This document shows positions 16,094 through 24,827 of a DNA stretch of 64,000 bases, piece by piece. The DNA is taken from NCBI RefSeq assembly GCF_001905465.1, contig NZ_LISX01000009.1, positions 98,731 through 162,730 of the forward strand, written 5' to 3'. The notes beneath the pieces are model-generated. The model saw only the letters and a program-made list of their open reading frames with translations, searched no databases and was not told the DNA's origin. Numbering within the stretch: the stretch's first letter is position 1; every line of letters starts with the position of its first letter. The position numbers and the translations under genes were made by a program. Origin of the DNA: Kitasatospora sp. CB01950 (GTDB lineage Bacteria > Actinomycetota > Actinomycetes > Streptomycetales > Streptomycetaceae).

Positions 16094-16921
16094 TCAGGAC
16101 ACGGACCGCAGCCGGCTCCCGGACCCGGCCAGCACTGCGGCGGTGGCCGCGTCCTCGGCCATCAGGACCACCAACTGCTGTGCGTCACCGGGTAGTTCGA
16201 GGGTTTCGCGGAGCAGTCGCAGCCGGTGCCCCTCGGGGTGGTCGAGCCGCAGGACGCCGCGGCGCGGCACCGTCGCCAGGTGCAGGCGGCGGGTGAACTC
16301 CTCGCCCGCGGCGGGGGCCAGTTCGGCGGTCAGCCACTCCAGGTTCTCCAGCGACGGCGCCTGCCACAGGTCGAAGGTCTGCTCGTCCGCGACGTCGTCC
16401 CAGTCGGCGAAGAAGGCCCGGGCCCGCGGGTCGGTGAACAGGTAGTGGTTGAGGTTGGGCCGGTCCGCGTCGAGCAGGCCCGCCGCGCCGACCACCGCCC
16501 GGAAGCCGGCGGTGTGGGCGAGCACGTCGCCCAGCCGGTTGGTCACGAACGCCGCGCCCGGCTCCAGGAGTTCGAGCATCCGCAGCACGGACCCGCGCAC
16601 CTCCCGGGAGGGCGGTACGGGCCGGACGTCGACGGCGCACGCGTCGCCGGTGATCTTGGCGAGGTAGCGCAGGTGGTTGCGTTCGGACGCGTCCAGCCGG
16701 AGCGCGTCGGCGAGCGCGCCGACCACCGCCGGCGAGGGGTTTCGGTCGCGGCCCTGCTCGATCCGGGCGAGGTATTCGACGCTGACGTCGGCCCGGTCGG
16801 CGAGGTCCTGCCGGCGCAGCCCCGGCGACCGGCGGCGTCGGCGCTCCGGCAGCCCGAGGGCCGCCGGTTGGACGGCGTCCCGTTTGGCGCGGATGAAGTT
16901 GCCCAGGGGTGTAGTGGCCAC
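16094..16921 (-). CDS. XRE-type regulator with MmyB-like ligand-binding domain
   Basis: 275 aa. The N-terminal helix-turn-helix (about 8-80) contains LPERRRRRSPGLRRQDLADRADVSVEYLARIEQGR, with the usual actinobacterial spacing. The C-terminal domain (about 110-270) has AFVTNRLGDVLAHT, NLNHYLFTDPRARAFFADWDDVA and LELPGDAQQLVVLMAED, matching the MmyB-like (PAS-type, fatty-acid-binding in MmyB) domain common in streptomycetes. It starts with GTG. It is divergent from the CynX-type MFS gene at 17024, separated by 102 bp, and probably regulates that gene. Confidence 0.88.
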   Translation of the reverse strand: MATTPLGNFIRAKRDAVQPAALGLPERRRRRSPGLRRQDLADRADVSVEYLARIEQGRDRNPSPAVVGALADALRLDASERNHLRYLAKITGDACAVDVRPVPPSREVRGSVLRMLELLEPGAAFVTNRLGDVLAHTAGFRAVVGAAGLLDADRPNLNHYLFTDPRARAFFADWDDVADEQTFDLWQAPSLENLEWLTAELAPAAGEEFTRRLHLATVPRRGVLRLDHPEGHRLRLLRETLELPGDAQQLVVLMAEDAATAAVLAGSGSRLRSVS

Positions 16922-17023
16922 GCGCCCAGCCTAGAAGCCCCGGCAACGCGCAGGATGGCCCTGCGGGGGCCACCCTGGGCAGGGCCTCGCTGCCGGTCGG
17001 CGGGCCGCCCGATGCTGACCGGC

Positions 17024-18256
17024 ATGACGAACACATCGACCCGCCGCTCGGGCCGACTGCTCCTGGTGTGGGGGCTGTTGGTGGTGGCGGCCAACCTGCG
17101 GGCGAGCCTGACCGGGGTCGGTCCGCTGCTGGACCGGGTGCAGTCCGAGCTGGGCCTGACCCCGGCCGTCGCGGGCCTGCTGAACACCCTGCCGCTGCTG
17201 GCCTTCGCCGCCCTGTCGCCGCTCGTCCCCGCGCTGACCGCCCGCTGGGGCGCGGAGCGGCTGCTCGGCGGCGCGCTGGCGGTGCTGACCCTCGGCATCG
17301 CCGTCCGTTGGATCCCCACGGCGGCGGGCCTGTTCGGCGGCACCGTGCTGATCGGCGCGGGCGTCGCGGTCGGCAACGTGCTGCTGCCGGGCCTGATCCG
17401 CCGCGATTTCCCCACCCGGGTGGGCCTGTTGACCAGCGCCTACGCCACCGTGATGGGCGGGGTGGCGGCCGTGGCGTCCGGGGTGGCCGTCCCGATCGCC
17501 GAGGCCGCTCCCGGCGGTTGGCACACCGCGCTGGGCTGCTGGGTGCTCTTCGCCCTGGTCGCGCTGCTGGCGTGGCTCCCGCAGCTGCGCACTCCCCGCC
17601 CGACCGGGCCCGCCCGCAACGGGCAACGGCTGCCCTGGAGTTCGGGGTTGGCCTGGGCGGTCACCGGGTTCATGGGGTTGCAGTCGCTGGGCTTCTACGT
17701 CGCCGTGACCTGGCTGCCGCAGGTGTTCCAGGACAACGGCTCCGACCCGGCGACGGCCGGCTGGCTGCTCTTCCTGTTCCAGGTCGTCGCGGTGCTGACC
17801 AGCCTCGCCGTGCCCGGGGCGATGCGCCGCGCCCGCGACCAACGCGGCCTGGCGGCGGCCTGCTCCGCCGTCCTGCTGGCCGGCTGGCTCGGCCTGTTCG
17901 CCCAACCCCACTGGGCCCTGCTGTGGACGGTGCTCCTGGGCCTCGGCGGCGGCGCCTGTCTGGTCCTCGCCCTCGCCTTCATCGGCCTCCGCGCCCAGGA
18001 CGCCGCCTCGGCCGGCGCCCTCTCCGCCATGACCCAGTCCGTCGGCTACCTGCTGGCCGCCGTCGGCCCGGTGGTCTTCGGCCTGCTCCACTCCCCCGGC
18101 CCCGACGGCTGGCGCGCGCCGCTGCTGCTGATGTCCCTCGCCACGACTGCCCAACTCGCGGTGTCCCTGGCCGCCGGACGGGGCACGGTGGCCGCCGCCA
18201 TACTTGACGCGACATCAGCTCGTCGGCCCGACCGAACGGAAACCTCCCCCTCATGA
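17024..18256 (+). CDS. CynX/NimT-family MFS transporter
   Basis: 410 aa with 12 predicted membrane segments. VVAANLRASLTGVGPLLDRV at the start is the NLR-x3-T/A-x-VGPL signature of the cyanate/nitroimidazole transporter subfamily (CynX, YycB, NimT). PLLAFAALSPLVPALTARWG and GNVLLPGLIRRDFPTRVGL, also family-typical, follow. The start is taken at ATG 17024; an in-frame ATG at 17012 is also possible, and neither has a strong ribosome-binding site. Its TGA overlaps the ATG of the DUF2087 gene, so the two are coupled. Substrate unknown. Confidence 0.88.
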   Translation: MTNTSTRRSGRLLLVWGLLVVAANLRASLTGVGPLLDRVQSELGLTPAVAGLLNTLPLLAFAALSPLVPALTARWGAERLLGGALAVLTLGIAVRWIPTAAGLFGGTVLIGAGVAVGNVLLPGLIRRDFPTRVGLLTSAYATVMGGVAAVASGVAVPIAEAAPGGWHTALGCWVLFALVALLAWLPQLRTPRPTGPARNGQRLPWSSGLAWAVTGFMGLQSLGFYVAVTWLPQVFQDNGSDPATAGWLLFLFQVVAVLTSLAVPGAMRRARDQRGLAAACSAVLLAGWLGLFAQPHWALLWTVLLGLGGGACLVLALAFIGLRAQDAASAGALSAMTQSVGYLLAAVGPVVFGLLHSPGPDGWRAPLLLMSLATTAQLAVSLAAGRGTVAAAILDATSARRPDRTETSPS

Positions 18257-18801
18257 CCCCCGACCAACTCGCCGTCGAACTGGCCGATCCCGCACTGCGC
18301 CGGGTGTTCGCGGCAGTCACCCTCGGCGCGTCGACCGCCTCCGAGATCCTCGCCGCGTCCGGCCTCGGCGCACCCCAGGCCGCCCCCGCCATCGGACGGC
18401 TCGTCCGCAGCGGCCTGCTCGTCCAGGGGCGCGGCACCCTCGCCCTGAACGACGCCGCCCTCGCCGCCGCGGCGGAGACCGCCGCCCGGCGGACGGCCGA
18501 CGAACTGGCCGCCGACCAGCCCGACCCCCGCCTGCGCGGCCACATCCGCGCCGGCGTCCTGGTCGACGTCCCGGACGACGCGGACGCCCGCGGCGCGGTG
18601 CTCGGCCACGTCGCCCGGAGCAGCTTCGCCGCCGACGACGAGTACGACGAACGGACGGTCACCGACCGCCTGCGGCCGTGGTGCGCGGGCGGCGCGCTCG
18701 ACGCCGTCTCGCTGCGGCGCATCCTCGTCGACGACGGCCTGCTGACCCGCGACACCGGCCGCTACCGCCTCGCCGCGACCGCCGAGGACCGCGCGGTCTG
18801 A
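18253..18801 (+). CDS. DUF2087 protein with ArsR-like N-terminal domain
   Basis: 182 aa. Residues 1-75 form a winged-helix-like unit (GASTASEILAASGLGAPQAAPAIGRLVRSGLLVQG), as in an ArsR regulator. Residues 115-175 contain EYDERTVTDRLRPWC...DAVSLRRILVDDGLLTRDTGRYRL, which fits DUF2087 (Y-x-E-x-x-V-N, D-x-x-x-LRR-x-LVD-x-G-x-L-x-R). Such proteins are thought to be DNA- or RNA-binding regulators, but no mechanism is established. It overlaps the MFS stop codon by 4 bp. Confidence 0.8.
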   Translation: MTPDQLAVELADPALRRVFAAVTLGASTASEILAASGLGAPQAAPAIGRLVRSGLLVQGRGTLALNDAALAAAAETAARRTADELAADQPDPRLRGHIRAGVLVDVPDDADARGAVLGHVARSSFAADDEYDERTVTDRLRPWCAGGALDAVSLRRILVDDGLLTRDTGRYRLAATAEDRAV

Positions 18802-19211
18802 CCACGCCCCGACCCGGCCCCGACCCGACCCGGCCCCGACCCGGTCCCAGCACCGGAGTGGGCGACCGGGCGGCAGGAGCGCGCAGGCCGAAGCCCGCAC
18901 CTCGAAGATCGACGCTCGGCGGGGTCGGGCCCCAACCGGACTCTTTCCCCGGTGCGAACGGGCCGGGCGGAGTGGTGGGGTGGGCCTGCTCCCGAAGCCG
19001 GCCGCTGCGGCCGCCCTCGCCCGATCGGCCCACGCGCCAGCACCGCGCCGCCCCGGCTGTGCGACTCCGCCGGCACACGCCCAGTGACGCCAACTGCCCC
19101 TGCCGGCCGACGAGATCCACGTTCCCCTTACGCCCGGCTCTCCGGCCCGACAGGGCACCGGCCCGTGGACACCGCCGGTACACGGAGCGCCCGCGAGGGC
19201 GGGGCGACGGC
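18802..19211. other. Intergenic region, 410 bp, no gene recognised
   Basis: This gap separates the convergent DUF2087 and lanC genes. The first 50 bp are imperfect repeats of CGACCCGGCCCC, possibly acting in termination. Open frames on both strands are compositionally like antisense, have no recognisable protein features, and are not called. I looked here for a second lanthipeptide precursor, transporter or immunity gene and found none. Confidence 0.6.
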
Positions 19212-20465
19212 TCAGCCGAGCAGCAGGAAGGTGTCCCAGGCGGGTGCGTCGGGGCGCGGGGCGGTGTGGGCGTGCAGGGCGAGGGCGGCGCCCGCCGTGC
19301 CGTCCAGCAGGCCGGGGTCGGGGGCGGCGGCGAGTGCCGCGTCGAGTTCGCGGGTGACGGTGGCGGCGAGAACGGGGAGGTGGGCGGCGAGTTCGGCGGA
19401 GCCGGAGTCCTCGGCCATCCGCTGGGCGATCCGCAGCAGGCCGCCGGTGCCGTGGCAGAGCCCGGCGCCTTCGAGGTTCCAGCCGGCCGGCTCGCGCAGC
19501 GTCCCCACCAGCGCGGCGACGGCGTCGCGCTGCCAGTCGGGGCGCCCGAGGGCCGTGCCCGCCAGGAAGAGCGCGCGGGCCACGCCGGGCGTGCCGTAGC
19601 ACCAGGCCGCGCGGGTGGGCGGGTCGGCGGGCAGCCGTCCGGCCTCCTCGTCCTCGACGCGCAACGCCATCGGCCAGTGGCACCCGACCCGCCGCGCGGC
19701 CAGCCAGCCCCCCAGCGCCGCGACGGCCTCGTCGAGCCCGGCCACCCCGACGCCGTGCAGCCGAGCCGTGGCCAGCAGCGCGAGCGGGCCCGGAATCCCG
19801 TGCGCCAGGCCCAGGTTGAGGTGCCCTCGGGGGTACTCGGGGCCGACACCCAGCGTTCCGGGGCCACCGGCGGTCCACCAGCGCGGCAACCGGGCACCCG
19901 CGTCCGGCCCGGTCAGTTCCACCAGCGCGGCGAGCAGCTCGGCGAGGGCCGGCCCGTCCGGCTCCAGGGCGAGCAGCAGCCGCCCCAGACCCGCCGCGCC
20001 CGCGACAGCATCGAACGTGGGAGCACTCAGCCCGGCCCCGGCGGCCAGCTCGGCCCGGAGCGCGACAGTGCGCGCGGCGGCAGCCTCCCGCACCCGGGGC
20101 GTCAACGCGTCCAGCAGCCCCCGGTACTCGCCCGGCCGCGCCATGGTGTGGGCGGCGAGAGCGAGAGCGGCAGCCCCGAAGTACAACCCGCCCGGCCGCA
20201 TCGCCCCGGGCGACTTCGCGGCAGCCGCAAGGTGCCCGTGCGCAGCGCGACGCAGCCTGGCGTCCGATCCCCCGTCCGGCCCGGCGTCCGCCAGCACGGC
20301 GAGGGCCAGCGCAGCCCCGATCCGACCGGTTCCGAGCGCATGCGCCGGCCGATCGCCCTCGAACACCCTTGGGGCGCTGAGCAGTTCAGCGACCCCACGC
20401 ACTACGTCCGACGCACTCACCGCCTCGACCTCCACACCCGGTATCCCGCCACGCAGTCCACTCAC
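19212..20465 (-). CDS. lanC: LanC-type lanthionine synthetase C (cyclase)
   Basis: 417 aa. The zinc site of LanC enzymes is present: Cys in AAWCYGTPGVARAL (near residue 290) and Cys-His in GLCHGTGGLLRIAQR (near 337). The (alpha/alpha)-barrel repeats NLGLAHGIPGPLALL, GAGL and LLDGTAGAALALHAH (C-terminal) are also intact. It adds cysteine thiols to dehydrated Ser/Thr of the precursor peptide to form lanthionine rings. It starts with GTG, directly overlapping by 4 bp the stop of a short frame that is a duplicate of its own 5' end, and lies downstream of lanB in the same operon. Confidence 0.92.
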   Translation of the reverse strand: MSGLRGGIPGVEVEAVSASDVVRGVAELLSAPRVFEGDRPAHALGTGRIGAALALAVLADAGPDGGSDARLRRAAHGHLAAAAKSPGAMRPGGLYFGAAALALAAHTMARPGEYRGLLDALTPRVREAAAARTVALRAELAAGAGLSAPTFDAVAGAAGLGRLLLALEPDGPALAELLAALVELTGPDAGARLPRWWTAGGPGTLGVGPEYPRGHLNLGLAHGIPGPLALLATARLHGVGVAGLDEAVAALGGWLAARRVGCHWPMALRVEDEEAGRLPADPPTRAAWCYGTPGVARALFLAGTALGRPDWQRDAVAALVGTLREPAGWNLEGAGLCHGTGGLLRIAQRMAEDSGSAELAAHLPVLAATVTRELDAALAAAPDPGLLDGTAGAALALHAHTAPRPDAPAWDTFLLLG

Positions 20466-20625
20466 TCACCCTCGAACTCCCCCGGAACGCCGAGCAGTTC
20501 AGCGACCCCACGCACCACGTCCGACGCACTCACCGCCTCGACCTCCACACCCGGCGTCCCGCCACGCAGTTCACCCACTCACCCCCAAACTCCCCCGGAA
20601 CGCCAGACAGTTCGGCAACCCGACG
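20379..20625. repeat. 113-bp tandem duplication of the lanC 5' end between lanB and lanC
   Basis: Segment 20379-20491 (the first codons of lanC) is repeated almost exactly at 20492-20604. A third, degenerate half-copy starts at about 20605 and runs to the lanB stop. On the minus strand the middle copy encodes a 35-40 residue frame (GELRGGTPGVEVEAVSASDV, then VVRGVAELLG...) matching the LanC N-terminus and ending in a TGA that overlaps the lanC GTG. It looks like a recent slippage or unequal-exchange event. Confidence 0.93.
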
Positions 20626-20627
20626 AT

Positions 20628-23600
20628 TCACTGCCGTGCCTGCCGCGCCCGGTGGGCCTCGACCGCGCCCCTGGCCAGGGCGTACGAGCGGCGCTCCGCC
20701 TCGCGGTCCATCCCCGCCAGCCGGTTGTGCCCCATGTGCAGCAGCGAGGCCAGCACGGAGTCGACCTCGACGGACGGCACCCGGGTCGCGTAGGCGGCGA
20801 GGGCTGTCGCGCGTCGCTGCCAGGCCTCGGCGAGTACGGGGTCGGCGGGCAGCAGGCCGCCTGCCGGGGCGGGCGGACCCTCGGGGCCGATGGCCTGCAG
20901 AGCAGCCCGGCGGTGGGTGCGGAAGGCCTGGTGGTGGTGTTCCGACTTCGGAAAGACGGTGGTCAGCCAGTCGACGAGCGGCGGCCCGTCGGGGCGGGCG
21001 GTGAGGAAGTCCTGTGCGGTGGCGGCGGCGTTCGCGGCGGCCAGCAGTTCCCTGGACGGGCCGCGCCCGGCCCGGGTCAGGCGCAGGGCGGCGAGGGCGA
21101 CCGAGCTGTCGGCCTGGAACACCCGCTCGGCGTCCGCGAGCAGCTCGGGGCCGCCGTACCGGTCGGCCTCCGGCTGGTAGCTCTCCAGGCGCAGGTCGGC
21201 GGCGAGACCATCGCGGCGCAGGTCGGTCACCCAGTCGTGCAGGGCGGGGAGCAGGGCGGCCGCCAGGGCCGGGGGTGCGCCGTGGAAGCGCAGCCGCAGG
21301 TGCGGTTCCGGGTCCCGGTAGCGGATGAAGAACCAGCGGTCCACCTCACCCGGCAGCGCGGCGATCAACGGAGGCAACCGGTCGGCCAGGATCTCGTCGT
21401 GCCGGGCCTCGACGGCCGCCAGCCTGGCGAACAACCATGGCCCGCCGGGCAGTTCGGGCCCACGCGAGCGGGGCGCGGGCAGCGCCCGTCGGCGACGCGG
21501 AGCGGCCTGCGGCAACGGCCGACGGCGCATCGGGACGACCAGTTCGACGGTGCGCGCACCGTCGGGCCCGCACAGCCAGCCCGCGTCACCGGCGGGCGCC
21601 AACTCCTCCTGGAGCAGCACCGGTTCGGACGAACGCGCCTGACTGTGCAACAGCCGCTGATGCCACGGGAGTTCGAGGTCCAGGCTGATCCGGTGGTCAC
21701 CGCTGACCAGCCGGACGGCGGCCGGCACGCCCCAGCGCCGACGCCACCGGGCCAGCCCGTCGGCCCACTCCTCGAACGGCGCGGCGGCGTCCGGCACGGG
21801 CGCGGACAGCCGCCAACTGGCCGGCGCCAGAACGACTCTGCCGTACCGGACCCGGGGCAGCACGGGGGCGGCGCTCACCGCTCCCCAGTCCCAGGACTGC
21901 CAGGGGCGCTGCCCGCCGAGCATCACTTCCTGTAGGAAACGGGCCACATTGGGCGCGCCCGCACGCTGGTTGAGCGCATGGTGCGCGCCGGCCCGGACCT
22001 CACGCCCAAGACTCCGCGAGAAGACGGCGAGCCGCTCCTGATCGGCGAGCACCACCAAATCGTCCAGCGGCAGCGTGGCCGGACCGCCCCGCTCGGGGAA
22101 GGCACTCACCACGACCCGATGGCCGAGCCAGTGCGGAGCCAGCGCGATGTTGGCGTGCCGAGGCCGGTAGGGAGCGAACTGCAGATGCACCTCGACCGCC
22201 TCGCCGTCACCGACCCCGGCAGCCTCGGCCATCAACAACCCAGCACCCGACGTCGCACCACCGCCGCCGCCCCGGACGGGCGACGCGACGCCCGACGTCG
22301 CGTCGCCGCCAACCCCAGCGAACACCGCAGCACTCAACACCGCGTCGCCGCCCCCGCCCGGTAGCGGTGCATTCGACGTCGTGTCGCCGCCAACTCCGGT
22401 GAACGCCACAGCACCCGCCACCGCGCCACCACCCATTGCGGCGGGCAGCGCAGCACCTGACACCGCACCGCCGCCAACTCCGGCAAGCTCCGCAACACCC
22501 GACGTCGCGCTGCCACCGCCCCCGACAGGCAACGCAGCACCCGCCACCGCATGGCCGCCAACCCCGGCAGGAATCGCGCCACCCGTCACTGCATCGCCGC
22601 CAACCCCGGCGAACGCCGCAGCATTCAACACCGCACCGCCGCTCCGGGCAGGCATCGCAGCACCCGGCACCGCGCCGCCACCGCCACCGCCACCGCCACC
22701 GCCACCGCCGGGCATCGCGACAGCCGCCACCGCATCGCCGCCAACTCCGGTGAACTCCGCAGCACCCGGCTCTGCATCGCCACCAACCCCGGCAGACAAC
22801 GCAGCACTCAGCACCGCGTCGCTGCCGCTCCCGGCGGGCAATACCGCACCTGACGTCGCGGCACGGCCACCCCTGGCAGGCAACGCCGCGCCCGACACCG
22901 CACCGCCACCACCGCCGGCGAACTCCGCAGCACCCGGCTCTGCATCGCCACCAACCCCGGCCAGCAGCGCGGCAAAGCGACCGAACGTCGCGCCGGCGCG
23001 GTCGCTGCCCGCCATCGGGGAGATCACCAGCCGGTAGTCACCGGCGTCCAGCGCCTCGACGGAGTCCGCGGCCAGTTCGGCGTACAGCTCCAACGACGCG
23101 GACGGGGTGTCGGCGGCCCGGCCCGCCGCCTCGTCCGCCGGCAGCACCAACCGGCTCAACAGCGCTTCGTCCAGCACCACTTCGGGCAGTCCCCCGTCCG
23201 GTCCCCGGTCGGCGAGGGCTCCGGTCGCGAGCTCGGCCAGCAGCCGGTCGCGGGCCGCTTCGGCGTCGGTGCGTTCTCCGGACGGCTGCGGGTTGGCCGC
23301 GCCCCGCCCGCCGACCGGGCGCCGGTAGCCGGCGGGCGGGCCCAACCCGGTGTCGGGGTCGAGCAGTTCGGTCAGCGGGACGGGGCTGTCCGTGCCGTAC
23401 CGTTCGACGAACTCCCGGTGGTAGGAGCGCAGATGCTCGGGCCCGGTGGTCGGCGGCGACAGCCGCCAGAGCGCCGTGACGGCCTGTTCCAGTTCGGTGC
23501 GGACGTGGTCGGGCAGCACGATCTCGGCGTCCAGCGCGAGGTCCGCGTGGATCGGACGGTCGGCCGGCCCGAGCCGGGCCATTCGGGCCCGCACCTCCCG

Positions 23601-24584
23601 GATCAACTCCCCGCCACACCCGCTACCGGCCTCGGCGGCCGCGTCCAACTGCGCTCCGATGCCTGCCAGTTCGGCGCGCAGCGGCAACTCGTCCGGGAGC
23701 CGGTCAAGGACGTGGCCCAGCAGGTCCGGACAGGACGCGGGCGGGGTGAGGTCGGTCAGCAGGAAGCCGTGCTCGACCAGGGCACGGACCAGGTTCGCGA
23801 CCGCTTCGGCGGGTGCGGCCAGGAACTCGGCGGCCAGCGCGGCCAGCAGCTCGGGGTGGCGGACCGGCGCACCGGCCGCCGTCATCGCGGCCCGGACCAC
23901 GGCGGTGGCACGGACGGTGCGTTCGGCGACCGGCTGCGTCTCGGCGGCATCGGCACCGGCACCGGCTGCGACCCCGCGCTCGGGCAGGTACGGCAGAACC
24001 AGCCGGTCACCGCGCACCACCGCCTGCTGGTCCGCGACCAGCAGCAGGCCGGGCAGGACGGCCGGATCGGTCCGCAGCCGGTCCAGCAGCGGGAGCAGCC
24101 AGCCGAGGTCGGGGCGCAGCACGCGGCGGTGGCCGCCGGCCCACCGGACCTTGGTCGCCGTGTCGAAGCGGGCGGGGGCCACGGCGGCCATCAGCCCGAA
24201 CGGGGTGGGCCGGGTCGACATCCTCAGCCGGTAGCGGCCGACGGCCTCGGCCGCGCGGCGCAGCGCGGCGGGCCGCAGCACAGCCCCGGCGGCGACCTGC
24301 GCGAGCTGGTCGGCCAGCGAGGGGCTGGATATCTCGATCGCCTCCCGCAGCACCGGATCGGCGGCGGCCTCGGCAAGGTACTCGGCCATCGCAGCCCGCC
24401 GGACGTCCTCACCCCCGAGGCCCCCGACGTCCGCGAGCCCCCCGAACTCCCCAAGGCCCCCAAAGTCCACCGGTTCGGCCGGGGCGGTCCTGCGGTGCCG
24501 GCGCGGCAGTGCCGGGCTGCGCAGCAGAACCGGCCCGGTGGCTGTGAAGAGTGGGTCCTGCCGCGCCGCCGCTGTCTCGCCCAC
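20628..24584 (-). CDS. lanB: Full-length LanB lanthipeptide dehydratase with a 14-aa repeat insertion
   Basis: About 1318 aa from GTG 24584. It uses glutamyl-tRNA to glutamylate and then eliminate Ser/Thr of the precursor. The N-terminal glutamylation domain starts PLFTATGPVLLRSPALP and contains RMSTRPTPFGLMAAVAPA, the usual LanB R-x-T-PFGL motif, and GATFGRFAAL. The C-terminal SpaB_C elimination domain starts WLFARLAAVEARHDEIL and has WFFIRYRDPEPHLRLRF. Between FGRFAAL and the next core segment (VHLQFAPYRPRHANIALAP), where relatives have a short loop, about 243 residues of tandem 14-mers are inserted. The start follows GGAG and lies downstream of a good promoter (24650-24678), which argues against the longer open frame to 24767. 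lanC follows. Confidence 0.92.
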   Translation of the reverse strand: MGETAAARQDPLFTATGPVLLRSPALPRRHRRTAPAEPVDFGGLGEFGGLADVGGLGGEDVRRAAMAEYLAEAAADPVLREAIEISSPSLADQLAQVAAGAVLRPAALRRAAEAVGRYRLRMSTRPTPFGLMAAVAPARFDTATKVRWAGGHRRVLRPDLGWLLPLLDRLRTDPAVLPGLLLVADQQAVVRGDRLVLPYLPERGVAAGAGADAAETQPVAERTVRATAVVRAAMTAAGAPVRHPELLAALAAEFLAAPAEAVANLVRALVEHGFLLTDLTPPASCPDLLGHVLDRLPDELPLRAELAGIGAQLDAAAEAGSGCGGELIREVRARMARLGPADRPIHADLALDAEIVLPDHVRTELEQAVTALWRLSPPTTGPEHLRSYHREFVERYGTDSPVPLTELLDPDTGLGPPAGYRRPVGGRGAANPQPSGERTDAEAARDRLLAELATGALADRGPDGGLPEVVLDEALLSRLVLPADEAAGRAADTPSASLELYAELAADSVEALDAGDYRLVISPMAGSDRAGATFGRFAALLAGVGGDAEPGAAEFAGGGGGAVSGAALPARGGRAATSGAVLPAGSGSDAVLSAALSAGVGGDAEPGAAEFTGVGGDAVAAVAMPGGGGGGGGGGGGAVPGAAMPARSGGAVLNAAAFAGVGGDAVTGGAIPAGVGGHAVAGAALPVGGGGSATSGVAELAGVGGGAVSGAALPAAMGGGAVAGAVAFTGVGGDTTSNAPLPGGGGDAVLSAAVFAGVGGDATSGVASPVRGGGGGATSGAGLLMAEAAGVGDGEAVEVHLQFAPYRPRHANIALAPHWLGHRVVVSAFPERGGPATLPLDDLVVLADQERLAVFSRSLGREVRAGAHHALNQRAGAPNVARFLQEVMLGGQRPWQSWDWGAVSAAPVLPRVRYGRVVLAPASWRLSAPVPDAAAPFEEWADGLARWRRRWGVPAAVRLVSGDHRISLDLELPWHQRLLHSQARSSEPVLLQEELAPAGDAGWLCGPDGARTVELVVPMRRRPLPQAAPRRRRALPAPRSRGPELPGGPWLFARLAAVEARHDEILADRLPPLIAALPGEVDRWFFIRYRDPEPHLRLRFHGAPPALAAALLPALHDWVTDLRRDGLAADLRLESYQPEADRYGGPELLADAERVFQADSSVALAALRLTRAGRGPSRELLAAANAAATAQDFLTARPDGPPLVDWLTTVFPKSEHHHQAFRTHRRAALQAIGPEGPPAPAGGLLPADPVLAEAWQRRATALAAYATRVPSVEVDSVLASLLHMGHNRLAGMDREAERRSYALARGAVEAHRARQARQ
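22230..22958. repeat. About 17 tandem 42-bp units encoding a Gly/Ala 14-mer inside lanB
   Basis: Units read GVGGDAEPGAAEFA, GVGGDAVTGGAIPA, GVGGHAVAGAALPV, GVGGGAVSGAALPA and similar; lengths are mostly 14 codons, with 13- and 15-codon variants and one 21-codon unit enlarged by a (CCACCG)n run near 22673-22712 that encodes 12 glycines. The array is 729 bp, in frame throughout, with no stop or frameshift. Units have drifted at many positions, so the array is not brand new. Confidence 0.93.
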
Positions 24585-24649
24585 AGTGCTCCTCACGCCG
24601 GTCGGGTGACTCCTGGGTGCCGTCGGCCGAGTTCGGACGGCATCCGGGT

Positions 24650-24678
24650 TGTGTATCGCGGCGATCGAGAACTGTCCA
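24650..24678 (-). promoter_or_regulatory. Probable lanB-lanC promoter
   Basis: On the minus strand TGGACA (24673-24678) and TACACA (24650-24655) are separated by 17 bp. The predicted start lies about 60 bp upstream of the GTG at 24584, leaving room for the GGAG ribosome-binding site. This is a prediction from consensus only. Confidence 0.5.
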
Positions 24679-24747
24679 TGGCCGATCGACCGTAGACGGA
24701 CTGAGTCGATGATTGACCGAATACGATCGCCCGGCGGCGCAGAACCA

Positions 24748-24777
24748 TTGTCCGGCCGGTCACCCACTGCCTAACGT
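24748..24777 (+). promoter_or_regulatory. Probable promoter of the lanthipeptide precursor gene
   Basis: TTGTCC (24748-24753) and TAACGT (24772-24777) are separated by 18 bp, followed by a leader of about 45 bp with AAAGGGAGG 6 bp before the ATG. This is a prediction from consensus only. It is divergent from the lanB promoter, with about 70 bp between the two. Confidence 0.45.
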
Positions 24778-24827
24778 CCGATGCTGTCCGCCGCGTCCGA
24801 TGCGGCAGCGAGGAAAGGGAGGCTCAC

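Noticed and set aside
18952-19211. Possible extra precursor, transporter or immunity gene next to lanC
   Set aside because: Frames here are Arg/Gly/Pro-rich, lack membrane segments and show no leader box or Cys/Ser/Thr pattern; they look like antisense composition.
22381-23037. Plus-strand Pro/Ala/Thr-rich frame opposite the lanB repeat array
   Set aside because: It is the complement of the Gly/Ala repeat; the intact LanB domains on both sides show the minus strand is the coding one.
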